Shown here: positions 1 through 8,661 of the stretch, piece by piece
How positions within the stretch are numbered: position 1 is the stretch's first letter
How the letters are laid out: every line of letters begins with the position of its first letter
NCBI GenBank assembly: GCA_016934125.1
Contig: JAFGTL010000452.1
Location: 1-27,235, forward strand
Direction of reading: 5' to 3'
Source of the DNA: Candidatus Hydrogenedentota bacterium
GTDB lineage: Bacteria > Hydrogenedentota > Hydrogenedentia > Hydrogenedentales > SLHB01
DNA length: 27,235 bases
Notes under the pieces: model-generated
What the model saw: the letters and a program-made list of their open reading frames with translations, nothing else
Database searches by the model: none
What the model was told of the DNA's origin: nothing
Position numbers and translations under genes: made by a program

Positions 1-5
1 ACGAT

Positions 6-11
6 TCCTTT
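6..11 (-). promoter_or_regulatory. Shine-Dalgarno-like AAAGGA at the window edge
   Basis: On the minus strand the last bases before the edge read GGAAAGGAATCGT. This looks like a ribosome binding site for a further minus-strand gene starting just outside the window, which would extend the operon past the SGNH esterase. An ATG at 15-13 is also open to the edge, so the next gene could begin there instead. Positions 12-60 contain only a weak GCGCC/GGCGC inverted repeat with no T tract, so no terminator is visible after the esterase gene. Confidence 0.3.
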
Positions 12-60
12 CCATTACCCGGCGCCACGTCGCGGCGCGATGATACATCGACAACGCGCG

Positions 61-810
61 TCAATTCGTCTTCGCCTGATCGGGCTTGGCATCCCCGGTA
101 TCCTCCTGCGCCGGCTTGAGATACGGCATCAGGATCGACGTCCACAGCCGGTATCCCTCCGCGTTGAGGTGGAGCCCGTCGTCGAGGAACAACTCGGCCC
201 GGGGCTTGCCGTCGGGCCCGAGCATGGGCGTGTCGACGTCGATGTACGTGAGTTGGGCGTCTTCCTTGGCGATGGCCTCGATCAGGCGGTTGGCCTGCCG
301 CATCTTGCCGACAAGCCCCCACCGCGCGATGCTCGGTTTGATGGCCACGACGAGCACGCGCGCATCGGGCAGGCCTTTGTGGATGATGCCCAGCACCTTC
401 TTGAAGTCCGCCGCCACCTGCTCGGGGCTCCTGCCGCCGGCGATGTCGTTGTCGCCCGAATAGAGGACAACCGTGGCGGGTTTGTGCGGCAGAACGATGC
501 GATGCGCAAACACGACAAGATCGGAAAATGAGGAGCCCCCGAACCCGCGGTTCAGCGCATTCATGCCGGGGAACCAGCGCTTCAGATCCCACATGCCGAT
601 GCTCGAACTGCCTGCGAAGACGATTCCGCCTTCAACGGTTGGGTTCTCCGCATCGCGTTTCTCGAAGGCCTGGATATCCTTCTCCCATCGGTTGGGCTCG
701 GGCGCGTCCTGTCCGGCCGCAAACGCGGCGTTCAGCGACGCCGATCCGAGCGCCCATGCCGTCACCACGATGCCCCACGATGCCCGGTGCAGATTCTCTG
801 CCATACCCAT
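61..810 (-). CDS. Exported SGNH/GDSL-type esterase
   Basis: This 249-residue protein belongs to the SGNH hydrolase family, whose members remove acyl or acetyl groups from sugars, polysaccharides or lipids. Block I is GSSS (nucleophile probably Ser69), in the GSSSI form common in this subfamily instead of GDS. Block II is NRGFGG (Gly90), block III is SGDND (Asn121), and block V is DGLHLN (Asp211, His214). Residues 1-32 form a signal peptide with an alanine-rich end, so the enzyme is probably periplasmic or secreted. The ATG at 810 is chosen because GGGAGG lies about 9 bases upstream; the frame stays open further upstream but codes for Arg-rich, unlikely sequence. It follows the sugar permease by 106 bases and is the last gene of the visible operon. 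A role in de-esterifying imported glycans is inference; the substrate is unknown. Confidence 0.88.
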   Translation of the reverse strand: MGMAENLHRASWGIVVTAWALGSASLNAAFAAGQDAPEPNRWEKDIQAFEKRDAENPTVEGGIVFAGSSSIGMWDLKRWFPGMNALNRGFGGSSFSDLVVFAHRIVLPHKPATVVLYSGDNDIAGGRSPEQVAADFKKVLGIIHKGLPDARVLVVAIKPSIARWGLVGKMRQANRLIEAIAKEDAQLTYIDVDTPMLGPDGKPRAELFLDDGLHLNAEGYRLWTSILMPYLKPAQEDTGDAKPDQAKTN

Positions 811-916
811 GCGTTCATTCCTCCCGATTCCCGTACGCCCAAGCCGGCGATGCCGCCACAACCGTAGCAGAAACGGGATAGGGCGCGCCATCGTGGCCCG
901 CACACCGGGCGGCGTC

Positions 917-1741
917 TCACTTGAGCCCGGTAAGCGCAATGCCCTTGACGAACGTCTTCTGCGTGAGCCAGAAGACAACGAGGATAGGCAAGAGGGATAC
1001 GACGTTGCAGGCCATGAGCAGGTTGAGTCCGGTTTCCCGTTGCTGGGTATTGATCAGGGCGAGGCCCACCTGAAGCGTCTTCATGCTGGTGCTGTTCGTC
1101 ATGATCAGGGGCCACATGAAGTCGTTCCACATGGCCTTGAAGGCGAACAGGGCCACCAGGGCCAGCACCGGCTTCGACAGGGGGACGATGACGTGACGGA
1201 TGATGCGGAAATGGCCGCAGCCGTCGATGATGGCCGCCTCTTCGAGATCGCGGGGAATCGTCAGGAAGAACTGGCGCATCAGGAAGATGTGGACGATGCT
1301 CTCGATGCGGGGAATGATGAGCACCTTGTAGGTGTCCAGCCAACCAAACCACCGCATCATGACGAAACCCGGGATCAACTGCACCTCGCCGGGGATCATC
1401 ATCGTCGCGATCATGCCGAGGAAGAAGAGATCCCGGCCCGGAAACCGGAGCCGGGCCAGCGCATAGGCACACATCGTCGTGATCACCAGCCGCAACGCAA
1501 CCACCACAGCCGTCACGAACACCGTGTTCCCGAAAAACCGGCCCAGCGGCACGATGTGGAAAATCGTCGCGTAGTTGCCCCATTGCGGCGGATGGGGAAT
1601 CCACTCGGGCGGGAACGTGTAGATGTCTTCGAGCGGCTTCAGCGATGTCGACACCATCCACAGGAACGGGCCCACGACGATCGCGGCGCCTGCCAGGAGG
1701 CAGGCCCACGTCGCCGCCTTGATCGCCCGTTCCCAGAACAC
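917..1741 (-). CDS. Sugar ABC transporter permease, MalG-like
   Basis: This 274-residue inner-membrane permease has about six hydrophobic segments. Its EAA cytoplasmic loop (DLEEAAIIDGCGHF, followed by IVPLSKP) docks the ATPase in CUT1-family carbohydrate importers. Length and the C-terminal position of the loop fit MalG/UgpE-type subunits. The start is a GTG at 1741 with AGGAGGA six bases upstream; an ATG at 1746 is in another frame. It lies 27 bases after the solute-binding-protein/permease fusion, which supplies the MalF-like partner. No ATPase gene is present in the window, so a shared MsmK/UgpC-type ATPase encoded elsewhere is probably used (inference). The substrate cannot be read from the sequence, but the sulfatase and FGGY kinase upstream suggest a deoxy or sulfated sugar or oligosaccharide. 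Confidence 0.93.
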   Translation of the reverse strand: MFWERAIKAATWACLLAGAAIVVGPFLWMVSTSLKPLEDIYTFPPEWIPHPPQWGNYATIFHIVPLGRFFGNTVFVTAVVVALRLVITTMCAYALARLRFPGRDLFFLGMIATMMIPGEVQLIPGFVMMRWFGWLDTYKVLIIPRIESIVHIFLMRQFFLTIPRDLEEAAIIDGCGHFRIIRHVIVPLSKPVLALVALFAFKAMWNDFMWPLIMTNSTSMKTLQVGLALINTQQRETGLNLLMACNVVSLLPILVVFWLTQKTFVKGIALTGLK

Positions 1742-1768
1742 CTCATGTCCTCCTCTGCGCGACGCGCC

Positions 1769-4051
1769 TCAGTACTCGACTTCCTTGCCCAGAAACCGCC
1801 GTTGCACCAATGTGATCACGAGCACGAGCAGTCCGAGCACGTAAGCGATGGATGATGCGTATCCCATCCGGAACCAGTTGAACGCGTTCTTGTACAGATA
1901 GAAGTTCACCGTCGTCGTGCTGCCGCTCGGCCCGCCTTCCCCCACCGTCATCACGTAGATCTGCTCGAACACCTGGAACGCCGCGATCACCGTCGTGACG
2001 ACGACGAAAAACGTCGCCGGCATGAGGAGCGGCCAGGTGATGCTCCGGAACCGCACCCAGCGGCCCGCCCCATCGATCTGCGCGGCCTCATACAGGCTGT
2101 CGGGGATGCCCTGCAGGCCCGCGAGGAAGATCAGGAAGGCCGCCAACGCCCGCCACCAGTCCATGACGATCAACCCGAACAGGGCGAACCGCTCGTCGTT
2201 GAGCCAGTCGATCTGCCCGATTCCGGCCGCGGTGAGGAGCCGCTGGATGCCGGTGCATTGCAGGGCGTAGTTGAGCAGGCCGCTGTGGCCGTTCAGGATC
2301 CACCACCAGATGATGGCGAGGGCGACGCCGGAGGTGACGCTGGGCGAATAGAACACGAGCCGGAAAAACCCGATGCCGCGGATGCGCGTGTTCAGCAGGA
2401 GGGCGACGGCGAGGGCGATGGCCGTGTTCACGGGGACGGTCGCGACCACCCAGATCAGCGTGCGTTTGAGCGCGGCCAGGAAATCGGGATCGCTGAACAC
2501 GCGCAGGTAGTTGTGCAGGGCGACGAAGGCCGGAGGCGTCAGCATATCCCACTGGAAGAAGCTCATGTAGAGGGCGAACCCGATGGGGAACACGTCGAAG
2601 AGGCAGAACAGGGCGAGTTGGGGCAGAATGAGGGCGTATCCGGCCCACTGAACGCGGTGTCCATCGGCGCGCAGCCTGCGATACTCGCGGATGAGGCGCC
2701 ACCCGAGAAGGGCGGCCGCGCCGGCCGCAATCCAGATGACGGCGAGATGGAACCGGCGCCGCGCCACGGGGTCTTCCTCGACGGCCTGCTCGGCGATGTA
2801 GTGATCGAGCACGGCCTGAGCCCGCTCCTGGCCTTCCCGGGCCGCCGCGGCGGGATCGAGCAGGCCCCGCTCCACCTTCTCGCGGGCGGTGTGCATGGCC
2901 TCCTGGATTTCGCTCCACGCGCCGTGAAGCGGCTTGATGTAGAGATACTTCATGGCCTCGCTGAGGGCCCGTTTCTCGGGATTCCGGGCGAGATACGCCT
3001 GGTATTCGGGCACGGCCAGCAGCGACTCCCGGATGGGCAGGTAGCCCAGCTCGATGCAGACGCGGGCGAACTGCTCCGGTGCAGTAAGCCACTGCACGAA
3101 GGCCTGTGCGGCGGCCTCTTTCTCGGGTGTCGAACGCGCGATGACCACCGCGTCGGGCCCGGCCAGCGTAGCGCGGCGGCGCAACGGCGGGATCGGCGCG
3201 ACGCCGATATCGAGGGTTCTTGCCAGATCGTTATAGCTCCATGAACCGCCGATCCACATGCCAATCAACCCGCGCTCGATGGGCTGCGGCGGCAGCACGT
3301 TCTCGGTGATGTGATGCGTGTCGGCGAGACCCTTCCACAACTGAAGCACCTCGACCACCTCGGGCGTGTCGAAGAGCACGCGGCTTCCGTCGGGATCGAG
3401 CAGCGCGGCCTCGTTGGCGAAGTAGATGTTGAAGATCGTACTCGGGCCCACCGCGTCCGCGCCGCCCCGGATGAACCCCCACTGATCGGGGGCCCCATCG
3501 CCGTCGCGATCGCGGGTGAGCGCCTTGCCGACGGCGATCAGTTCGTCCCAGGTTTCGGGCGGGCGCTCCTCGAGTCCCGCCTCGCGGAACAGGGCCTTGT
3601 TCCAGTACAGGCCGTAGGCCGCGCCCTCGACGGACATGGCCCACAACTCGCCCCGGTAGGTGTACGCTCGCTGGAGGGACTCGTAGATGTCGGCCCGAGC
3701 CGCCTCGGACAGCGAGATGGGCACGAGCCACCCGGTGTCGGCGAGACGGGGAATCTCGTTACAGCCGACGGTGGTGACCTCGGGGGGCACGCCCGCGACG
3801 ATCGCGGCGATCAGCTTGCGCGTCAACAGCCCGTGCGCTCCCTGGTATTCGGCCACGACGCGGATGTCGGGGTGGGTGTCGTTGAACTCGTCGATGAGCG
3901 CCCCGAACGTCCGCCACGCGTCCAGGTCGAAGAAATGCCAGAACCGGATCGTGACGGGCGCGTCGGCCGCGGCCGCACAGCACCACAGCACCAAGGCACA
4001 CAGGCACAGTGCGCCACGCACGCCCCGATGGCCCGGGTGTCGAACGGACAT
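1769..4051 (-). CDS. Solute-binding protein fused to MalF-like sugar permease
   Basis: This 760-residue protein joins two normally separate ABC importer parts. Residues 1-29 are a signal sequence and 30-425 a family 1 extracellular sugar-binding domain (it opens with TIRFWHFFDLDAW and contains a DRDGDG loop at 181-186). Residues 434-453 are a transmembrane helix and 470-760 a MalF-like permease with an EAA loop (YEAAQIDGAG, 654-663). The topology is consistent: a periplasmic binding domain, one helix inward, a short basic cytoplasmic linker (REYRRLRADGHR), then a permease starting inside. The ATG at 4051 is chosen for its GGAG site and signal peptide; the longer frame from 4138 would overlap the sulfatase gene. 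There is no stop or frame change at the junction, so this is a genuine fusion rather than a sequencing artefact. Tethering would replace a diffusible or lipid-anchored binding protein. Confidence 0.93.
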   Translation of the reverse strand: MSVRHPGHRGVRGALCLCALVLWCCAAAADAPVTIRFWHFFDLDAWRTFGALIDEFNDTHPDIRVVAEYQGAHGLLTRKLIAAIVAGVPPEVTTVGCNEIPRLADTGWLVPISLSEAARADIYESLQRAYTYRGELWAMSVEGAAYGLYWNKALFREAGLEERPPETWDELIAVGKALTRDRDGDGAPDQWGFIRGGADAVGPSTIFNIYFANEAALLDPDGSRVLFDTPEVVEVLQLWKGLADTHHITENVLPPQPIERGLIGMWIGGSWSYNDLARTLDIGVAPIPPLRRRATLAGPDAVVIARSTPEKEAAAQAFVQWLTAPEQFARVCIELGYLPIRESLLAVPEYQAYLARNPEKRALSEAMKYLYIKPLHGAWSEIQEAMHTAREKVERGLLDPAAAAREGQERAQAVLDHYIAEQAVEEDPVARRRFHLAVIWIAAGAAALLGWRLIREYRRLRADGHRVQWAGYALILPQLALFCLFDVFPIGFALYMSFFQWDMLTPPAFVALHNYLRVFSDPDFLAALKRTLIWVVATVPVNTAIALAVALLLNTRIRGIGFFRLVFYSPSVTSGVALAIIWWWILNGHSGLLNYALQCTGIQRLLTAAGIGQIDWLNDERFALFGLIVMDWWRALAAFLIFLAGLQGIPDSLYEAAQIDGAGRWVRFRSITWPLLMPATFFVVVTTVIAAFQVFEQIYVMTVGEGGPSGSTTTVNFYLYKNAFNWFRMGYASSIAYVLGLLVLVITLVQRRFLGKEVEY

Positions 4052-4109
4052 GCTCCGACTCCGTGGTTGTTGCCGCAGTCTCGCGGCGTCGGGCCCGGCG
4101 CCGGACGCC

Positions 4110-5591
4110 TCAGATGGCCGCCGCGACCTCGTCGCCAACCCGGACGCCCCACGCCCGGATCCGCTCCTTCAGATCCTCCATGCGCGGGCTATACCGGGGC
4201 TGGCCGTAGAGGTTGTTCGTTTCGTAAGGATCCTCACTCAGATTGTACAGGCCGTGGTGTCCGAGCACCGGACTGTAGTTGAGCTTCATGCCGTCCGGGG
4301 TGATGACGGTGCGGATGGGGTCGCGAATGGCCGCGGCCAACTCCTCGCACGTACCGAGGTGGGCGAGGTAGTCGGGAACATCCCGGCTCTGTTCGAGTTG
4401 CTCGATGCCGCAATCCGAGCCGTTCCATTCCACGAACACGTCTTCCCGTTCGGGCGGATGGCCTCGCTCGATCAGGGGCCGCAGGCTCTGGCCCTGCATC
4501 TCGGGCGGAATGGGCTGCCCCAGGAGGTCCAGGAGTGTCGGCGCAAGGTCGATCTGGCTGATGTTGCGGGCCTCGCGCCGCGGGGCCACCCGGGGCACCT
4601 TGATGAAACACGGCACCGTGATCGCTTCCTGGAACATCACCGACTTGGCGAGCAGGCGATGGCTGCCCATCATGTCGCCATGATCGCTGGTGAACACGAT
4701 GATCGTGTTGTCGGCGAAGCCGTGGCTTCGCAAGGCCTGGAGGATGGCGCCCACCGCGGTATCCACCTGGCTGACCAGCCCCCAGTAGTTGGCAATCACC
4801 CGGCGCCAACCGGCCTCCGAGTCGAGCGGCTGGCCTCCGAATCCGCATTTGTAGCGCTCGTACAGCATCCGGGCCTTGGGATGGTTCATCTTGTCGGGAA
4901 TGTGATCGAAGTTGGGCGGCAGCGCCACTTCTCCGGGCGGATACTGATCATCCCGCGGCCCGGTGAACGGCATATGGGGTTCGAGGAAGTTGACGTATCC
5001 GATGAAGGGCTGATCGTGCGTGCGCGCCTCGAGCCACTGGCAGACTTCGCGGGCCAGAAACGCCGGCTTACCGTGTTCCTCGGGAAGGCCCGCCGCCATT
5101 CGGCGCGAGAATTGGCCCGGGCCGCCGGCGTCTTCGTCCTGGAAATCCGGCGCGTATCCTTTGTCGACAAGCCAATGGTGGTACGTGGATCGCTCTGAGC
5201 GGTCACGGCCGTTCCGGTAGTAGGGAAGGTACATGTCCTCGATGCTGACCCAGTGTTCGAAGCCGTGCTGGGAGAAGATCTCGTCGCCGAGGTGCCATTT
5301 CCCGAAGTAGGCGGGCCGATAACCGGAGAGGAACTCCGTGATGCAGGGCGTGCCGTCGGCGAGCGGGACGTTGTTCTGGGTGCAACCGTTTGCATGGGGG
5401 TAAAGGCCGGTCATGATGCTGGATCGGGACGGCGTGCTTACGGGCTGCGTCACATAGCACTTCTCGAACAGGACGCTCTCGGATGCGAGGCGGTCGAGAT
5501 GCGGCGTGTGGATATGGTGGTTGCCATAGGCGGAAAGCGTGTCTGCCCGCTGTTCGTCCGTGAAGATGAACAGTAGATTCGGCCCCTTCAT
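4110..5591 (-). CDS. Ser-type sulfatase (alkaline phosphatase superfamily)
   Basis: This 493-residue enzyme of the arylsulfatase family hydrolyses sulfate esters. The maturation motif is S52-T-P-S-R56, the serine form of (C/S)xPxR. The catalytic formylglycine would therefore come from Ser52 through the radical-SAM maturase anSME, not the copper-dependent enzyme that needs Cys. Metal ligands are visible as FTDE near residue 11 and SDHGDMMGSH further on. There is no signal peptide, so it may act in the cytoplasm on imported sulfated sugars, as expected for a gene beside a sugar importer. The ATG at 5591 has an AGGGGG site just upstream. It lies 49 bases after lpdA and 58 bases before the transporter fusion. 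No anSME gene is in the window. The true substrate is unknown. Confidence 0.92.
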   Translation of the reverse strand: MKGPNLLFIFTDEQRADTLSAYGNHHIHTPHLDRLASESVLFEKCYVTQPVSTPSRSSIMTGLYPHANGCTQNNVPLADGTPCITEFLSGYRPAYFGKWHLGDEIFSQHGFEHWVSIEDMYLPYYRNGRDRSERSTYHHWLVDKGYAPDFQDEDAGGPGQFSRRMAAGLPEEHGKPAFLAREVCQWLEARTHDQPFIGYVNFLEPHMPFTGPRDDQYPPGEVALPPNFDHIPDKMNHPKARMLYERYKCGFGGQPLDSEAGWRRVIANYWGLVSQVDTAVGAILQALRSHGFADNTIIVFTSDHGDMMGSHRLLAKSVMFQEAITVPCFIKVPRVAPRREARNISQIDLAPTLLDLLGQPIPPEMQGQSLRPLIERGHPPEREDVFVEWNGSDCGIEQLEQSRDVPDYLAHLGTCEELAAAIRDPIRTVITPDGMKLNYSPVLGHHGLYNLSEDPYETNNLYGQPRYSPRMEDLKERIRAWGVRVGDEVAAAI

Positions 5592-5640
5592 GTTCCCCCT
5601 TTCTGGATCTCGTCACCCAAGAAACCGCTCTGGTTGCGGC

Positions 5641-7071
5641 CTAGTGCCCGGCCCGGGGCCGGTACACATGCGTCCCTTGGCCGAAAATCAAATCCGCGGT
5701 TTCCATTATGGTTTCGCTCAGCGTCGGGTGGGCGTGAATGCTCAGCCCGATATCGCTGGCGACTGCCCCCATCTCGATGGCGAGCACCCCCTCGGCGATC
5801 AGTTCGCCGGCGCCCGTGCCCACGATGCCCATGCCGAGCACGCGGTCGGTGTCCGGATCGGTGATCACCTTGGTGAGTCCATCGCTGCGGTGAAGCGTGG
5901 CGGCCCGGCCCGAGGCGCCCCACGGAAATCGCGCCACATTCACCTTCGTGCCGTCTCGCTTGGCCTCGGCCTCCGTAAGCCCACACCAGGCCACTTCCGG
6001 ATCCGTGAAGACCACCGCGGGAATGGCGAGCGGCTCGAAGGCGGAGTTGGCGCCGCCGATGACCTCGGCTGCGACGCGCCCCTCGTGGGATGCCTTGTGG
6101 GCGAGCATGGGCTGGCCGACCACGTCGCCGATGGCGAAGATACGGGGATCCGTGGTTCGCCGGTGCTCATCCACGCGGATGAACCCGTCATCGGTGACCT
6201 CGACCTTCGTGCTGTCCAGGCCAAGGCCGCTCGAATTGGGTTTCCTGCCGATACTCACGAGTACCTTGTCAAAAACCTCCGGCACCGCTTCCCCGTCTCC
6301 CGATTGAAGCATAACCTCAATGCCCTGTTCAACCTCCGTCATCGCGGTCACCTTCGTGTTCGGCCGGATGGAGTGCATGAGTTCCTCCATCCGCCGGGAG
6401 AGAATCGCCGCGAGGTCCGGATCCGCCCCGGGCAGCAGGCCCTGCGTCATCTCGACAACGGTGACGTCGCTGCCCATGGTGGCGTACACCATGCCCAGTT
6501 CCAGCCCGATGTATCCGCCGCCGACGACGAGGAGCGAGCCCGGGATGTCGGCCATCTGCAAGGCGCTGGTCGAGTTCAGCAACCGGGGCGATTCGAGATA
6601 CATGTCCGGCAGCCAGGCCGGCCGCGATCCCGACGCGATGATGGTATAGTCCGTCTCGATCACCTGTTCCGCGCCATCGTCAGCCGTCACGCGAAGCACC
6701 GTCGAGTCCTGGAAACTCGCCCGGCCACGCACGAAGGCGATCTTGCGCGCCCGGGATAGCTGGCCCAGGCCGGACGTCATCTTCTCGACCACTTCCGCCT
6801 TGCTGGCACGCAGCCGATCGAAATCGATCTCGGGCGGGGCGAACGATACACCCCAGTGCACGGCGTCCCGGGCGTCATTCATCACCTTGGCGACGTGAAG
6901 GAGGACTTTGGACGGGATACACCCCCGGTGCAGGCAGACGCCGCCGGGATTCGCCTCGAGGTCGATCAGGGTGACGCGCATGCCCAGATCGGCGGCCCGG
7001 AACGCAGCCGCGTATCCACCGGGGCCGGCGCCGATGATGGCGATCCGAGTCGAATTCGCTTCGTCGCTCAT
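5641..7071 (-). CDS. lpdA: Dihydrolipoyl dehydrogenase (E3)
   Basis: This 476-residue flavoprotein reoxidises dihydrolipoyl groups with NAD+ in 2-oxoacid dehydrogenase complexes. The FAD-binding GAGPGGYAAA lies near residue 14, the redox disulfide is C46-L-H-R-G-C51 within GGVCLHRGCIPSK, the NAD site is VVGGGYIGLE, and the C-terminal active-site base lies in HAHPTLSE. The length is typical. The ATG at 7071 is preferred (AAGGA nearby) over an ATG at 7095, because the latter sits inside the ribosome-binding region. It is separated from aceF only by the FGGY kinase gene, so it is most probably the E3 of the pyruvate dehydrogenase complex encoded just upstream. Confidence 0.96.
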   Translation of the reverse strand: MSDEANSTRIAIIGAGPGGYAAAFRAADLGMRVTLIDLEANPGGVCLHRGCIPSKVLLHVAKVMNDARDAVHWGVSFAPPEIDFDRLRASKAEVVEKMTSGLGQLSRARKIAFVRGRASFQDSTVLRVTADDGAEQVIETDYTIIASGSRPAWLPDMYLESPRLLNSTSALQMADIPGSLLVVGGGYIGLELGMVYATMGSDVTVVEMTQGLLPGADPDLAAILSRRMEELMHSIRPNTKVTAMTEVEQGIEVMLQSGDGEAVPEVFDKVLVSIGRKPNSSGLGLDSTKVEVTDDGFIRVDEHRRTTDPRIFAIGDVVGQPMLAHKASHEGRVAAEVIGGANSAFEPLAIPAVVFTDPEVAWCGLTEAEAKRDGTKVNVARFPWGASGRAATLHRSDGLTKVITDPDTDRVLGMGIVGTGAGELIAEGVLAIEMGAVASDIGLSIHAHPTLSETIMETADLIFGQGTHVYRPRAGH

Positions 7072-7112
7072 GGTGTCCTTCACCTTCCTCCGCATGGGCG
7101 GAACGCAGGGAC

Positions 7113-8594
7113 TCAGTGCGCGGCCACGAGTGCGTCGAAGGCCGCGCTGTAGGCCCCGAGGTCGCCCAGGTCTTCCACAGGAATCGGCTTCGTCTCGATA
7201 GTGAACCGTGCGCCGACCTCGGCCAGATCGAGTCCTTCGCCCACCATCCAGCCGGTGATGGCGGCGCCGAGCGAGGTGCCCTCCTTCATGTTGGTGAGGG
7301 CGATGGTGTTGTCAGGACACAAGGCCGCGAGGAGGGCGCAGTAGGACTTGTTGTTCGCGAACCCCCCTTCCACGAGGACGGTGGTGCCGGGCTGCGCACC
7401 GCAGCGGCCCAAGGTGGCCCGGGTGGCCAGGGCCAGGCTGAGATTGAGGGCGCCATAGTAGTGCTGCCCGAGATGCGCCATGCTCTTCCCGCCGTCCCGT
7501 TCGAGGTCGGCAAGCAGCGACTCCCGGCCCTCGTGCACCACCCGGGCCGTGGCGCCGGGGAACGCCGTCGCATCGGGAAGCACGCCGGGAATCACGAACA
7601 GATCCCGCCGGGCGACCACCTCGCGCAGCGCGGCGAAGTCGGCCTCATCGCGGGCGTCGGTGAACGCGCGGAAGGTATCGTATTCCATGCCGGCCGGGAA
7701 GATGCTGGTTTTGAGGGGGTTACCGAAGGCGTCCAGATTGTAGAGCACCTTGGCGCGGATCTCCTCGTCGGTGAAGTCGGCCGTCTTCGACTGGCGCATG
7801 GCCACGCACCAGGTGCCCGTCGAGTTGAGGAGGAAGTCCTCGTATCCCTTGGCCAGGTAGGGAAGCAGGTTCGCGTTCGAATCATGAAGCCCGATGGTGA
7901 CGGGGCAGTCCGGGCTGAGGCCGCACTCGGCGGCGATCGCCGGCTTCACGGTGCCGAGTCGCTCCCACGGGTTGGAGAGCGAGGAGGGGAACAGGCGGTC
8001 GGCCCCGAGCCCCTTGGCGACGGAGCTCCAGGTGAATTCGTGGAAATCCCACAGGTAGCTGTGGTTACCCAAGTACGTGTGTTCCATGCCCCGTTGCCCG
8101 GTGAGTTCATAGCCGAGGTAGGCCGGATAGAAGAGGGCATGCCGGCACCGCGCCCAGATCTCGGGCATGCGCGTCTTCAGGTAGAAGAGCGCCTTGCCGA
8201 GGTTGGCGAAGCCGAGATCGGGCGTGCAGGTCGCCCGGTGGAGCGTCTCGCGATCCCCGAACGCCTCGTAGAACGCGTCCTGAATCTCCGCGCCCTTCTC
8301 ACTCGTATAGGAGATCACGGGATACGCCAGCCCGCCCGACTCGTCAAGCACGGCGCAGGTGGCGCCGTGCGTCGTGATGGCCACGGCCTGGATATCGCAG
8401 TCTGCCGCCAGTTGCTTCAGGGCCTGCCGGAACCACGCGTTCAGTTCATCGGTGGCCTCGACCTCCAGCCCGTCCCGCTCATTCGGTTCGAGGGTTGTGC
8501 GCTGTTCGGCCACTACCTCGAGATCACGGCTGTAGGCACTCAGTTTCTTGTTGGTTTTTCCGACATCCAACACGGCTACCACTGACGGTTTCAC
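7113..8594 (-). CDS. FGGY-family carbohydrate kinase
   Basis: This 493-residue cytoplasmic kinase of the FGGY family (xylulokinase/rhamnulokinase/fuculokinase relatives) transfers the ATP gamma-phosphate to a sugar or ketose. Visible are the N-terminal phosphate-binding strand AVLDVGKTNKK, a central GLHDSNANL (candidate catalytic Asp), STGTW, and the C-terminal VEGGFANNKSYCALLAAL and EGTSLGAA motifs. It starts with GTG at 8594 behind an AAGGGGA site. It lies 67 bases after aceF and 41 bases before lpdA, an unusual position inside a pyruvate dehydrogenase gene set. With the sulfatase and sugar importer downstream, phosphorylation of an imported deoxysugar product such as rhamnulose or fuculose is a reasonable but unproven guess. 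Confidence 0.9.
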   Translation of the reverse strand: MKPSVVAVLDVGKTNKKLSAYSRDLEVVAEQRTTLEPNERDGLEVEATDELNAWFRQALKQLAADCDIQAVAITTHGATCAVLDESGGLAYPVISYTSEKGAEIQDAFYEAFGDRETLHRATCTPDLGFANLGKALFYLKTRMPEIWARCRHALFYPAYLGYELTGQRGMEHTYLGNHSYLWDFHEFTWSSVAKGLGADRLFPSSLSNPWERLGTVKPAIAAECGLSPDCPVTIGLHDSNANLLPYLAKGYEDFLLNSTGTWCVAMRQSKTADFTDEEIRAKVLYNLDAFGNPLKTSIFPAGMEYDTFRAFTDARDEADFAALREVVARRDLFVIPGVLPDATAFPGATARVVHEGRESLLADLERDGGKSMAHLGQHYYGALNLSLALATRATLGRCGAQPGTTVLVEGGFANNKSYCALLAALCPDNTIALTNMKEGTSLGAAITGWMVGEGLDLAEVGARFTIETKPIPVEDLGDLGAYSAAFDALVAAH

Positions 8595-8661
8595 GATACG
8601 TCCCCTTCTGTTCGAATCCTGTCCAGAGCCCGAGGGCGGACATCCGCCCCGCGGAGCCGGC

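Noticed and set aside
4052..4138. Longer start for the binding-protein/permease fusion
   Set aside because: It would overlap the end of the sulfatase gene and place 29 Arg/Ser-rich residues before a good signal peptide.
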